This document shows positions 27,625 to 35,436 of a DNA stretch of 64,000 nt, piece after piece (the first letter of the stretch is position 1; every line of letters starts with the position of its first letter). Position numbers and translations under genes: made by a program. This stretch comes from JBBATK01 sp044228285. GTDB taxonomy: Bacteria > Bacteroidota > Ignavibacteria > Kapaibacteriales > NICIL-2. The notes beneath the pieces were generated by a model, which was given only the letters and a program-made list of their open reading frames with translations, made no database searches and was not told the origin of the DNA. The stretch lies in contig JBGAVD010000003.1 in assembly GCA_044228285.1 (NCBI GenBank), forward strand, positions 248,001-312,000. Direction: 5' to 3'.

Positions 27625-30372
27625 CTAGTCATGCTGAACAACAAACGACTTTACAGAGAGCGTTTGTCCGCGCTGAAGCCGCATGCTATATACGCCAGAA
27701 GGGAGTGCAGCACAGTCGAGATTCAGCGTCTGGAAACTGAGTGAAGCGGAAAAGCCTGTTTCACTTCGCACGACTCTACCAAGCATATCATGGATATCCA
27801 CGTGCCACATCTCATTCGGCGCACAATGAAAACTGCAAAGCAGTTGTTCACGAGCTGGCTGCGGTTGAAGTTTCCAATCACCATACTGTTCTTCGATTGC
27901 AACAGAAGTTACTGTATCTGAACCCGCGCGTTTAACTAGGTATGTTGGTATCTCCCGCAGAAAGCCTTGTTTGTTACGAGCGCGAATGCTGTAGCGGAAC
28001 CAGTCGACTGCCGGCACCCTAAACTTCAGCGTCCACTGTGTGCTCCCCGTCTTGGTCATCGCGATTGTGCGTTGCACTTGGGATAGCGAGGTCTTGTGGA
28101 TGACCATTTCAACACCAGTAATAGCGTCGTTGACATCAAATGGATCACCAGTAATCGTTGCAATCACATCAGCGGTCGTATCTGCGAAGCATGTTGAGTC
28201 GAGTGGACGATGCTGCACATAGGGTCCAGCTCCCCAAGAATAGTATGCGAAGTTCTTGAGGTATCGGTACTCATTGGTCCATGTTGTGTACATCATGCCT
28301 TGCAGCTCAGATACATCATCTTGTGCAATACGCCAATTCAACGCACCATTCGAAGAGCCTGCAGTGAAGAAGGGCGCTGTCATTTGCTTGTAACCTTTGC
28401 GTGCAAAGAACTCCAAGCTAGGATTCATTTTGCCGGCGTTCCAGTTCATCATGGTAATCGACTTTGGAGCAAGGTCCCACACACCTCGTAGGTCACCATT
28501 GATAAGGTAGTAGTTATTCACTGCGTTATGCAGAGAATCGAGCATATCACTCCACATGAATCGACGAGAAGCTGGAGCGCTTTTCGAAATGAGTGAATCG
28601 CACTTGTGCATGTTTTCGGCGAGCAGCTGGGCTGGACTCATGTGACGATTCAAGCAGGCAGCATCTCGATTCATATTGCGAATCTCATCATGTCCCATGA
28701 AGTACTTCTTGGCTTGAAACAAGGAGTTCACCGAAGATATCTGCTTATCAAGCAGAGAGTACAACGTGTCTTCACTCACACACACCATAATAGAGCCATT
28801 GCCCTTGTTGTCGCTCACAGCGGCAAAGGGATGATAGTATGACAACTCTACGGTATCACCGTTCTGAATGCTTGAAGAGGCTGTTCGTTGAAAACGAGGA
28901 GGTGTATGATAGGGTCCAATGCTCTCAGTGGGAGTGTCCCACCAAGGATCATTGATCGGAAGAAAGTCTTGTCCTTCTGTGTAGGTCTTGCTAGCATCCA
29001 CCGACTGAGCAACCAGTGGCGTTCCCTTTCTGCGCAGAACATTACACAGACCTGCTGGCTTGATACTGAAGTCGTCGAGCCAGAGTGTACCGCCGTGAGC
29101 ACCCCATATGCCTGCATAGATGACTACAGAACTGTACTCTAAGGTGTTAAAGAAGACCTCGACCTTGGTCCAATCAGAGTTCGTTGAGATGTCAAGAGAG
29201 CTGAAGGTTATAGCCCTATACTTGGAGTTACCCGTATCCGCCAATACCATTACGCGAAACTCATCCGCGCTACAATCCTGCGTCTTCATCCACACACTGA
29301 GGTTGTAATATTGGTGCGGCTGCAAATCCAAAACACGGTTAAAGCGAGCGTTGCTATTCGCAGGCATGTTGGTGGCTTTCGCTGAGGCTGTACCTGAGTG
29401 ATAGACGGACTTATCTTGATGAAAGCAGGTATCGTAGTAATTGTAATTGCTAAACTTTCCTTGTCCATCAACGTTTTCAAAACCTCCATTTGGTATGACT
29501 GCTTTGGGATGCGGAACAAGACGTCCACTGTCTGCTTCAAAGACATACTTCGCTCGCGCTTCAATCCCTTCCGCTAATTGCGAATATTGATACATCAGGG
29601 TTGAGCTCCATCCAATTCCACAGACCCCTGGAATAACTTCCACATTGCGCTCTGCCCAAATCTTTTTCAATGAATCAACATTGTTAAAGTATGTGGGTTG
29701 CATGCGGTCAAGTATTCCAAGTTTAAAATCGTTCTGCTGGATGCCGTTCAGTTTGTAGGTGGCCATCGTATCAGCTATTGCGCGCAACACTTGGATATTG
29801 GAGTTCACGAGCATGTTGTGCAAAGAGAACACCCAACGATTAGGGTAGTCGGGTTCATCCCACACATGGCTTTGCGGACATGATACATCACTCGTTCGTA
29901 CGAGTTGGAGGAAGCTCGCGATGGCGTTTGCTCCGCCATCAACAGACGCGTGACAGTACAATACCGCTTGTGTCTGTCGAATATCAAGTACATATCCACC
30001 ATCGCGAGCTGGTGGATTCTCACCATGTTCGAAAAGCGTGGGAAGAAAGGATGGTGCATCAGGATCGGTATCTGGGAGCAACACTATCGCCGATTGATAT
30101 GGGGGCATTGACAATAGGAAGTAGTGAATGCTCAGGTGTGTCAGTTGCAGACCAAATCGACGCTGCAGTTCATTGTCCAAGCGTTGAACGGCCATTCGCA
30201 TCGCGTCGCTAAGCGTGTCGGGAAGCACAAGTATTGATGCCGCCGACAGGCGAAATCGGGCGGTATCCGCATAACCAAAAGCGGTTTTTGGTGGAGGCAT
30301 GAGGCTTGCCACCGTCTGTGCTTGCAGAGTGCCGCCGAGCACAAGTATCAAAACGACAAGTAATCGTAACAT
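27625..30372 (-). CDS. Secreted GH20-like glycosidase with inserted CBM-like region and sorting domain
   Basis: 915 residues from the ATG at 30372, where a signal peptide starts (LRLLVVLILVLGGTLQAQ); the open frame extends further upstream without one. Residues about 20-165 look like the GH20b N-terminal domain (PPPKTAFGY, LPDTDPD, GGYVLDIRQ, HASVDGGANAI). A TIM-barrel-like region follows (DEPDYPNRW, YKLNGIQQNDF, VIPGVCGIGWS). It is interrupted by a carbohydrate-binding-like beta-sandwich (IPNGGFENVDGQGKF to WLDDFSIKP). The barrel resumes with YFMGHDEIRNMNRD near 560, resembling the GH20 D-E catalytic pair. The last ~75 residues look like a type IX sorting domain (VDIHDMLGRVV, LPSGVYSMRL). 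Likely releases N-acetylhexosamine or a related sugar outside the cell; the substrate is inference. Confidence 0.8.
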   Translation of the reverse strand: MLRLLVVLILVLGGTLQAQTVASLMPPPKTAFGYADTARFRLSAASILVLPDTLSDAMRMAVQRLDNELQRRFGLQLTHLSIHYFLLSMPPYQSAIVLLPDTDPDAPSFLPTLFEHGENPPARDGGYVLDIRQTQAVLYCHASVDGGANAIASFLQLVRTSDVSCPQSHVWDEPDYPNRWVFSLHNMLVNSNIQVLRAIADTMATYKLNGIQQNDFKLGILDRMQPTYFNNVDSLKKIWAERNVEVIPGVCGIGWSSTLMYQYSQLAEGIEARAKYVFEADSGRLVPHPKAVIPNGGFENVDGQGKFSNYNYYDTCFHQDKSVYHSGTASAKATNMPANSNARFNRVLDLQPHQYYNLSVWMKTQDCSADEFRVMVLADTGNSKYRAITFSSLDISTNSDWTKVEVFFNTLEYSSVVIYAGIWGAHGGTLWLDDFSIKPAGLCNVLRRKGTPLVAQSVDASKTYTEGQDFLPINDPWWDTPTESIGPYHTPPRFQRTASSSIQNGDTVELSYYHPFAAVSDNKGNGSIMVCVSEDTLYSLLDKQISSVNSLFQAKKYFMGHDEIRNMNRDAACLNRHMSPAQLLAENMHKCDSLISKSAPASRRFMWSDMLDSLHNAVNNYYLINGDLRGVWDLAPKSITMMNWNAGKMNPSLEFFARKGYKQMTAPFFTAGSSNGALNWRIAQDDVSELQGMMYTTWTNEYRYLKNFAYYSWGAGPYVQHRPLDSTCFADTTADVIATITGDPFDVNDAITGVEMVIHKTSLSQVQRTIAMTKTGSTQWTLKFRVPAVDWFRYSIRARNKQGFLREIPTYLVKRAGSDTVTSVAIEEQYGDWKLQPQPAREQLLCSFHCAPNEMWHVDIHDMLGRVVRSETGFSASLSFQTLNLDCAALPSGVYSMRLQRGQTLSVKSFVVQHD

Positions 30373-30591
30373 AGTTGGTATTGATGTTAAGCAAGTGTGT
30401 AGTCCTTGCTGTGTACATGGGAACGATGCAATGGTGTACTGTGATGCTCGCATAGAGAATACTCGATGTAACTGCATTGCGTCATCACGGCGCATTCAAT
30501 ATGCTACACCTCAACAGCACGCATGCCTAGAGGCTGCACTGAAGTTCGAGTTAGACTGCTGCGCAGTCATTGCTGCTAGCAGATGATACTC

Positions 30592-31434
30592 TTAGGCTGT
30601 GGTTGAGCCTTGGCTCGACGCTATCATTATCTTCTCTGTGTCGCCACAGGAGATTTGAAGAGGGCTTATGCTGAGAGCACGACCTGTATCTGCGTCAACC
30701 TGCACAAGCGCTCCGCAAACGCGGTAGTCACCTTTCGCGAGCTCGTATTTATGAGCTGTTTGAAGCATGAAGCGTTTGAGGGCAATCTCTTTTGCCATGC
30801 CGACAACGGAGTTGTAGGGTCCAGACATTCCCACATCCGTAATGTAGGCTGTGCCTTGAGGAAGAATACGAGCATCATTTGTTTGAATGTGCGTATGTGT
30901 TCCAAGCATAGCGCTCACACGACCATCAAGGTGCCAGCCCATGGCAATCTTTTCAGCGGTTGCATCAGCGTGAAAGTCGACAATGATAATGTTCGAATGT
31001 TCTTGCAGCTTTGGGAGAATCGCGTCGGCAGCTTTGAAAGGACAATCAATAGGCTGCATATACACTCTGCCCTGGAGCTGAAGGATGCAGACGTTGATTC
31101 CGTCGCCGACACTGATAGTGCTAAAGCCTTTGCCAGGATTCTCGCGAGGATAATTCAGAGGTCGAATCACTCGCGGGTTTGACGCGAGAAGCGGACGCGA
31201 CTTCCAGTTCTCCCATATGTGGTTACCTGTCGTGATCACATGCGTGCCTGCATCAAACAGAACCTTTGCTTCTTGTTCATTGATGCCTTTACCGTCCCAC
31301 ACATTTTCACCATTCACAATAACCACATCGGCGGCATGTTCAGAGATGAGAGTTGGTAGTTGAGCGGCTACGTGCATCAGCGCACTTTCGCCCACGATAT
31401 CGCCGATAAAGAGAATGCTAAGAGGAGAACTCAC
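30592..31434 (-). CDS. YmdB-family metallophosphoesterase
   Basis: 280 residues, starting at a GTG (31434). The family hydrolyses 2',3'-cyclic AMP and related phosphodiesters with a di-iron or di-manganese centre. Metal motifs are complete: FIGDIVGE, VNGENVWDGKG, TTGNHIWE, VDFHADATAEK, GTHTHIQTNDA and YITDVGMSGP. Cytoplasmic. In other bacteria YmdB proteins influence RNA decay and biofilm or motility decisions; whether that holds here is unknown. The 219-bp gap to the glycosidase start holds a small GACTGC-TGC-GCAGTC hairpin (30554-30568) and nothing else clear. Confidence 0.92.
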   Translation of the reverse strand: MSSPLSILFIGDIVGESALMHVAAQLPTLISEHAADVVIVNGENVWDGKGINEQEAKVLFDAGTHVITTGNHIWENWKSRPLLASNPRVIRPLNYPRENPGKGFSTISVGDGINVCILQLQGRVYMQPIDCPFKAADAILPKLQEHSNIIIVDFHADATAEKIAMGWHLDGRVSAMLGTHTHIQTNDARILPQGTAYITDVGMSGPYNSVVGMAKEIALKRFMLQTAHKYELAKGDYRVCGALVQVDADTGRALSISPLQISCGDTEKIMIASSQGSTTA

Positions 31435-31500
31435 GATTGGAAATCATAATGAACAATGCTGCAGACGCAATTTAGTGTTTAGTGATCAAGCATGCCGATA

Positions 31501-32835
31501 CTATTCAAGCACAATCTCCGCACTCTTCTCTTCCATTGTAAAGATGGGAACCTTTTTAACCAGATCTGCATGGCCCAGCATGCGCATGAAATAGGGTGGC
31601 ATGGCTCTCATATACAACCGTGCTCTTGCAAACAGAGTCTTGCTGCCAGCAAGACGAGAGCTCTTCAACAAGAAACGAGCATTTCTCGCTTGGAAAGGAG
31701 GAATGCTGCGATTTAACACAGCATCTGCGTCGAAGAAGAATGGTATTTCTACTCCTTTGCGATAGGCCGTTCCATTGAAGAGTACAAGAAGAGAATCGGG
31801 AGCCATCAGCTTCTGCTTGACATACTCGCTTTTGTCGTTCAGGAGATCGCCATTTGGATCTAATCCCCCACTGTGCAACAGGGTGTCGCCCATCTCATTT
31901 ACCACAAGAATCTCGACCCACATTTGGCGTTCGAAGATTGTCCCTGAAGGAAGGTTATGTCCGGTGATTGAGTTTGAAATCTCGAATACCAAAGGCAAAT
32001 CCGCTGTGCGCTTATGACTAAGTGGCGGCAAAAACTCTGTGCGGGCACTATTGCGCAAAATCTCAGCTACCCTCTCAATCATCTCTTCGCGACCTGGGAA
32101 GTCTGTCAATGGAACATCGACACCTTCCATAATATGGTTGTGAACTTGTCGAGTAGGACCTCCAGCAGCGGCAGGCCCTGGGGCAGACTTCATATGGCAA
32201 ACTTGGCAGTCAATGAGTCGCCCCGGATAGATACTATTCTTCCATTCGCTAAACGTTGCTTCAACTTTCACTTGTCGACTGTTGATCACATCATGGCAGC
32301 CAGAGCAGTTTGAGCTTCGCTCGATCTCAGGATGATACTCTGAGCTATGAAAGGAATTCGGAACTGGATCCTTGATTGGACCATACATAATACCGTCTAA
32401 TCGGAATTTCGAAATGACAGCTCCGGGGACCTGAGCTTCACTCTTGTGACATACTTCACAGGTGACTCCTCGTCGTCCTGAATGAGAAAGATTGCTTGAC
32501 AGAACGCCTCCAGGAGCCTCACCGAGCTGGGTAGCGATCGGTGCATGACACTGAACGCAAAACTCTCCAAGTAAACCATTTGTCTGCTCCAAGCCCAGTT
32601 TGTTCATAGTATGAAAGACCGGGTCCTCGATGGCATAGGCATGCATCGACATTTCCCATTCGCGATAGTGCGTAGGGTGACATTTCTGACAGCTTTCGGG
32701 CGGATTGAATGCCTTCTGGAAAATCGCCAGAGAGTCCTTCCGGGTCGGTAAAGGAGGCTCTGGTGCTGCTGGCCTGTCGCAGGATGCGAGCAGGAAGCAG
32801 AACACGACGAGTCCAGGCAGAACCTTTGGTATCAT
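31501..32835 (-). CDS. Pentaheme c-type cytochrome lipoprotein
   Basis: 444 residues from the ATG at 32835; a GTG 24 nt upstream is in frame. The signal ends in a lipobox, LLASC, with C19 the likely acylated residue. Five CxxCH haem sites are seen: CQKCH (49-53), CVQCH, CEVCH, CSGCH and CQVCH, all in the first half. The layout resembles the cytochrome c554 family of multihaem electron carriers. The C half is beta-rich without haem sites. It would sit in the periplasm or on the outer membrane and carry electrons to or from an unidentified partner. No respiratory gene flanks it. Confidence 0.85.
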   Translation of the reverse strand: MIPKVLPGLVVFCFLLASCDRPAAPEPPLPTRKDSLAIFQKAFNPPESCQKCHPTHYREWEMSMHAYAIEDPVFHTMNKLGLEQTNGLLGEFCVQCHAPIATQLGEAPGGVLSSNLSHSGRRGVTCEVCHKSEAQVPGAVISKFRLDGIMYGPIKDPVPNSFHSSEYHPEIERSSNCSGCHDVINSRQVKVEATFSEWKNSIYPGRLIDCQVCHMKSAPGPAAAGGPTRQVHNHIMEGVDVPLTDFPGREEMIERVAEILRNSARTEFLPPLSHKRTADLPLVFEISNSITGHNLPSGTIFERQMWVEILVVNEMGDTLLHSGGLDPNGDLLNDKSEYVKQKLMAPDSLLVLFNGTAYRKGVEIPFFFDADAVLNRSIPPFQARNARFLLKSSRLAGSKTLFARARLYMRAMPPYFMRMLGHADLVKKVPIFTMEEKSAEIVLE

Positions 32836-32936
32836 TGCAAGCTTCAAAAAGTTGATCACATGTCAATCTAACGGAAAAAACGTTTACCGTCGCACTGTTC
32901 TACTCAGGTTCAAGTTCGTGTAGTGTTAAAACAACT

Positions 32937-32965
32937 CTGGCTGTGCTCCAACGGAACACAGCCAG
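32937..32965 (-). terminator. Intrinsic terminator after the EF-G-like gene
   Basis: CTGGCTGTG and CACAGCCAG form a 9-bp stem; after one mismatch TCC/GGA extends it. On the minus strand AGTTGTTTTAA follows, a T-rich tail. It begins 28 nt after the stop. Confidence 0.8.
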
Positions 32966-32993
32966 TGCTGTCTCAACTATTCAGATTCTCAGC

Positions 32994-35132
32994 TCAATCC
33001 TCCTCATGATGCAAATGCTTCTGATACTCCGTCACCAACTTCTGTTGCACCATTGGTGGCGTTGGCTGGTACTCTGCGAATTCAGAAACATAGCTAGCGC
33101 GCGCCTGCGTCATAGCTCGAAGAGACGTAGAGTACTTATCGAGCTCTGCTAGTGGCATGACTGCGCTGATCTTTTGATAGTGGCCATCAGCTTCCATTCC
33201 GTGGATGAGCGCGCGACGTGATGGAAGGTCACTAATCACTTCGCCCATAAAGTCATCTGGAACGGTGATGGTAACATTGTACATCGGCTCTAGTAGCTTC
33301 GGATCTGCCTGCATGAAGCAATCTTTGAATGCCATCATTCCTGCTGTTTTGAACGCGGCTTCGTTCGAGTCCACTGGGTGCATCTTTCCGTCGAACACCG
33401 AAACGCGGATATCGCGTGCAGGGCAACCCGTGAGTGGACCATTGTTCATTTTGTCCATCACACCTTTCATGATTGCTGGTAAGAAGCGAGCATCGATAAC
33501 TCCGCCCACAATACAGTTCACGAAAACAAGCTTTCCGCCCCACGGAAGCTCATGCTCATCGGTGCCTCGAACAGTAAGTCCAGCAGGTGCAGGCATTCCT
33601 TCGTAATAGGGTTCAATACGCATATGGACTTCAGCAAACTGTCCAGCACCTCCTGATTGTTTCTTATGACGGTACATGCCCTCTGCTGGTTTCTGTATGG
33701 TTTCGCGGTATGGAATGTGTGGTTCGACAAACTGGATGTCGACTTTGAAGCGATGAAGAATTCTCCACTTCGCAATCGCTAAGTGCATCTCACCTTGGGC
33801 ATGAAGGATGATCTGACGCAACTCGTGTGAGTGCTCAATAATCAAGGTTGGGTCTTCTTCATGCAGTTGATGCAATGCTGTACCAACTTTCTCCTCGTCG
33901 CCTTTGTGCAATGGCAAGACTGCAGTACGAAGCTTGGAATTTGGAAAGACAATTGGTGGCATTACCACATTGCTGTTCTTTTCATGCAGGGTGTTGTTGA
34001 CGTGCGTATTCTTCAGCTTCACAACTGCACCAATGTCTCCTGCTACCAGCATCGGAACTTCTTCTCTCTTCTTTCCATCCACAACAAAGAGGTGGCCAAG
34101 GTTTTCCGCTACGCCGGTTTGAGCATTGTGAAGTACAGCGCCCGACTTAATCGTTCCTGAGTACACCTTGAAAAAGGTCATATCGCCTAGATTTGGCTCT
34201 GACACTGCCTTAAACACAAAGGCAACCGGCGGTCCGTTAGGATCGCAAGGGATAGCGTCGCCTTCTGTATCCAGCACGGGTGTATCTAGTTCATTAGAAC
34301 TTGGTGCAACGTTGTCAATGAACTCCATGATACGGTCGCCACCCATGTTGCTGCGTGCAGACACACAGAAGAGTGGGAAAAGCTGGTGCTTGATCATGGA
34401 ACGTTTCAAACCATTGCGCATTTCGTCTTCACTGAGTTCGCCCTGCGCAAAGTACTTATCCATCAAGGTCTCATCATTCTCAGCAATCGCTTCAATGAGT
34501 TCGTTGTGCAGTTTGGCAGCACGTTCTTTTTCAGCATCTGGAATTGGGAGCTTTTCTGGATTACCGCCACCTTGTGGAAACTGATACATCGACATTTGTA
34601 GTACATCGATGATTGCATTGAAACCTTGTCCTTCATTCACAGGATACTGCACCACTGTCACGGCTCGTCCAAATCGCTCTTTTGCTTGGTTGACAGTAAG
34701 TTCAAACTTGGAATGCTCGTTGTCGAGTTTGTTGACACACAACACCGTAGGAGTTTTAAACTCCTCAGTATAGCGCCAAATGATTTCAGTACCCACTTCA
34801 ACACCATTGATACCATTCAATACGATGATTCCTGTGTCGGCAACACGCAAAGCAGTAATCACTTCGCCAATGAAATCGTCATAGCCTGGTGTGTCAATGA
34901 GATTGATTTTGAAGTCCTGCCAATCCAAGTTGAGCATCGTAGCGAACACGGAACTGGAACGTTCGTGCTCGAGATCGGAGTAGTCCGACACAGTATTTCG
35001 CTCTTCAACACTGCCCCGACGTGTAATCACGCCAGATTGAAACAGCATAGATTCAGCTAAGGTTGTTTTGCCCGACCCGGTATGCCCGAGTAGGGCAACA
35101 TTCTTAATGTGACTAACGTCGTACAATTTCAT
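32994..35132 (-). CDS. Elongation factor G-like GTPase (EF-G2 type)
   Basis: 712 residues from the ATG at 35132; TAGGAG lies 8 nt upstream, while the frame runs 77 codons further without one. Domains follow EF-G order: G domain (GHTGSGKTT at 16-24, DTPGY at 80-84, NKLD at 134-137), domain II, III, IV and V (C-terminal DLPSRRALIHGMEADG). The catalytic His of DTPGH is Tyr84, and the switch I region reads DLEHERSSSV rather than the EF-G form. Both are features of the EF-G2/FusA2 paralogues, whose translocation activity is weak or specialised. It stands alone, divergent from yfhO. Confidence 0.88.
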   Translation of the reverse strand: MKLYDVSHIKNVALLGHTGSGKTTLAESMLFQSGVITRRGSVEERNTVSDYSDLEHERSSSVFATMLNLDWQDFKINLIDTPGYDDFIGEVITALRVADTGIIVLNGINGVEVGTEIIWRYTEEFKTPTVLCVNKLDNEHSKFELTVNQAKERFGRAVTVVQYPVNEGQGFNAIIDVLQMSMYQFPQGGGNPEKLPIPDAEKERAAKLHNELIEAIAENDETLMDKYFAQGELSEDEMRNGLKRSMIKHQLFPLFCVSARSNMGGDRIMEFIDNVAPSSNELDTPVLDTEGDAIPCDPNGPPVAFVFKAVSEPNLGDMTFFKVYSGTIKSGAVLHNAQTGVAENLGHLFVVDGKKREEVPMLVAGDIGAVVKLKNTHVNNTLHEKNSNVVMPPIVFPNSKLRTAVLPLHKGDEEKVGTALHQLHEEDPTLIIEHSHELRQIILHAQGEMHLAIAKWRILHRFKVDIQFVEPHIPYRETIQKPAEGMYRHKKQSGGAGQFAEVHMRIEPYYEGMPAPAGLTVRGTDEHELPWGGKLVFVNCIVGGVIDARFLPAIMKGVMDKMNNGPLTGCPARDIRVSVFDGKMHPVDSNEAAFKTAGMMAFKDCFMQADPKLLEPMYNVTITVPDDFMGEVISDLPSRRALIHGMEADGHYQKISAVMPLAELDKYSTSLRAMTQARASYVSEFAEYQPTPPMVQQKLVTEYQKHLHHEED

Positions 35133-35436
35133 ACCATTTACTCCTAAATTGTGGATGGTTGTTTCAGGTCTCGAAGGTTCAAAAATTAGTGTTGATCTCC
35201 GTGTCGAAAAGTGGAGACCAAAGCTCCGAAAACGAATAGAAGAAATTTGCCCCGAGAATTGCAGTGCAACGTAAACAATGGGCTGCAATGGAGCAAGGAG
35301 AAAAATAAGATTTTCTTGTCCGAAATAGCCGACTAGCAAAAATATCTGCCTCAAGCCCTTCAAAAGCTATGGAATTGGAAGGTCTGAGGCTATTTTTGTC
35401 CGCAGCATTTTCAGACATCCCATACCACCTTCTATT
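35133..35436. other. Divergent intergenic region, EF-G-like / yfhO
   Basis: 304 bp between divergent starts. On the minus side a near-consensus TAATTTTT lies about 50 nt before the EF-G-like start. On the plus side an exact TATTTTTG (35391-35398) is preceded by a hairpin: GCCTCA (35348-35353) pairs with TGAGGC (35385-35390), with an inner CCTTC/GAAGG. No gene is called. Confidence 0.6.
35391..35398 (+). promoter_or_regulatory. TAnnTTTG promoter element for yfhO
   Basis: TATTTTTG, 38 nt before the yfhO ATG. It also forms the T-rich tail of the hairpin at 35348-35390, so a leader terminator is an alternative reading. Confidence 0.45.

Noticed and set aside
30610..31182. 190-codon plus-strand frame
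   Set aside because: Antisense to the intact YmdB-family gene; no family signal.
34168..34584. 138-codon plus-strand frame inside the EF-G-like gene
   Set aside because: Antisense to conserved domain II/III sequence; Ser-rich, no start signal.
35133..35363. Upstream extension of the EF-G-like frame by 77 codons
   Set aside because: It lacks homology to EF-G, while the ATG at 35132 has TAGGAG upstream and begins the conserved domain.
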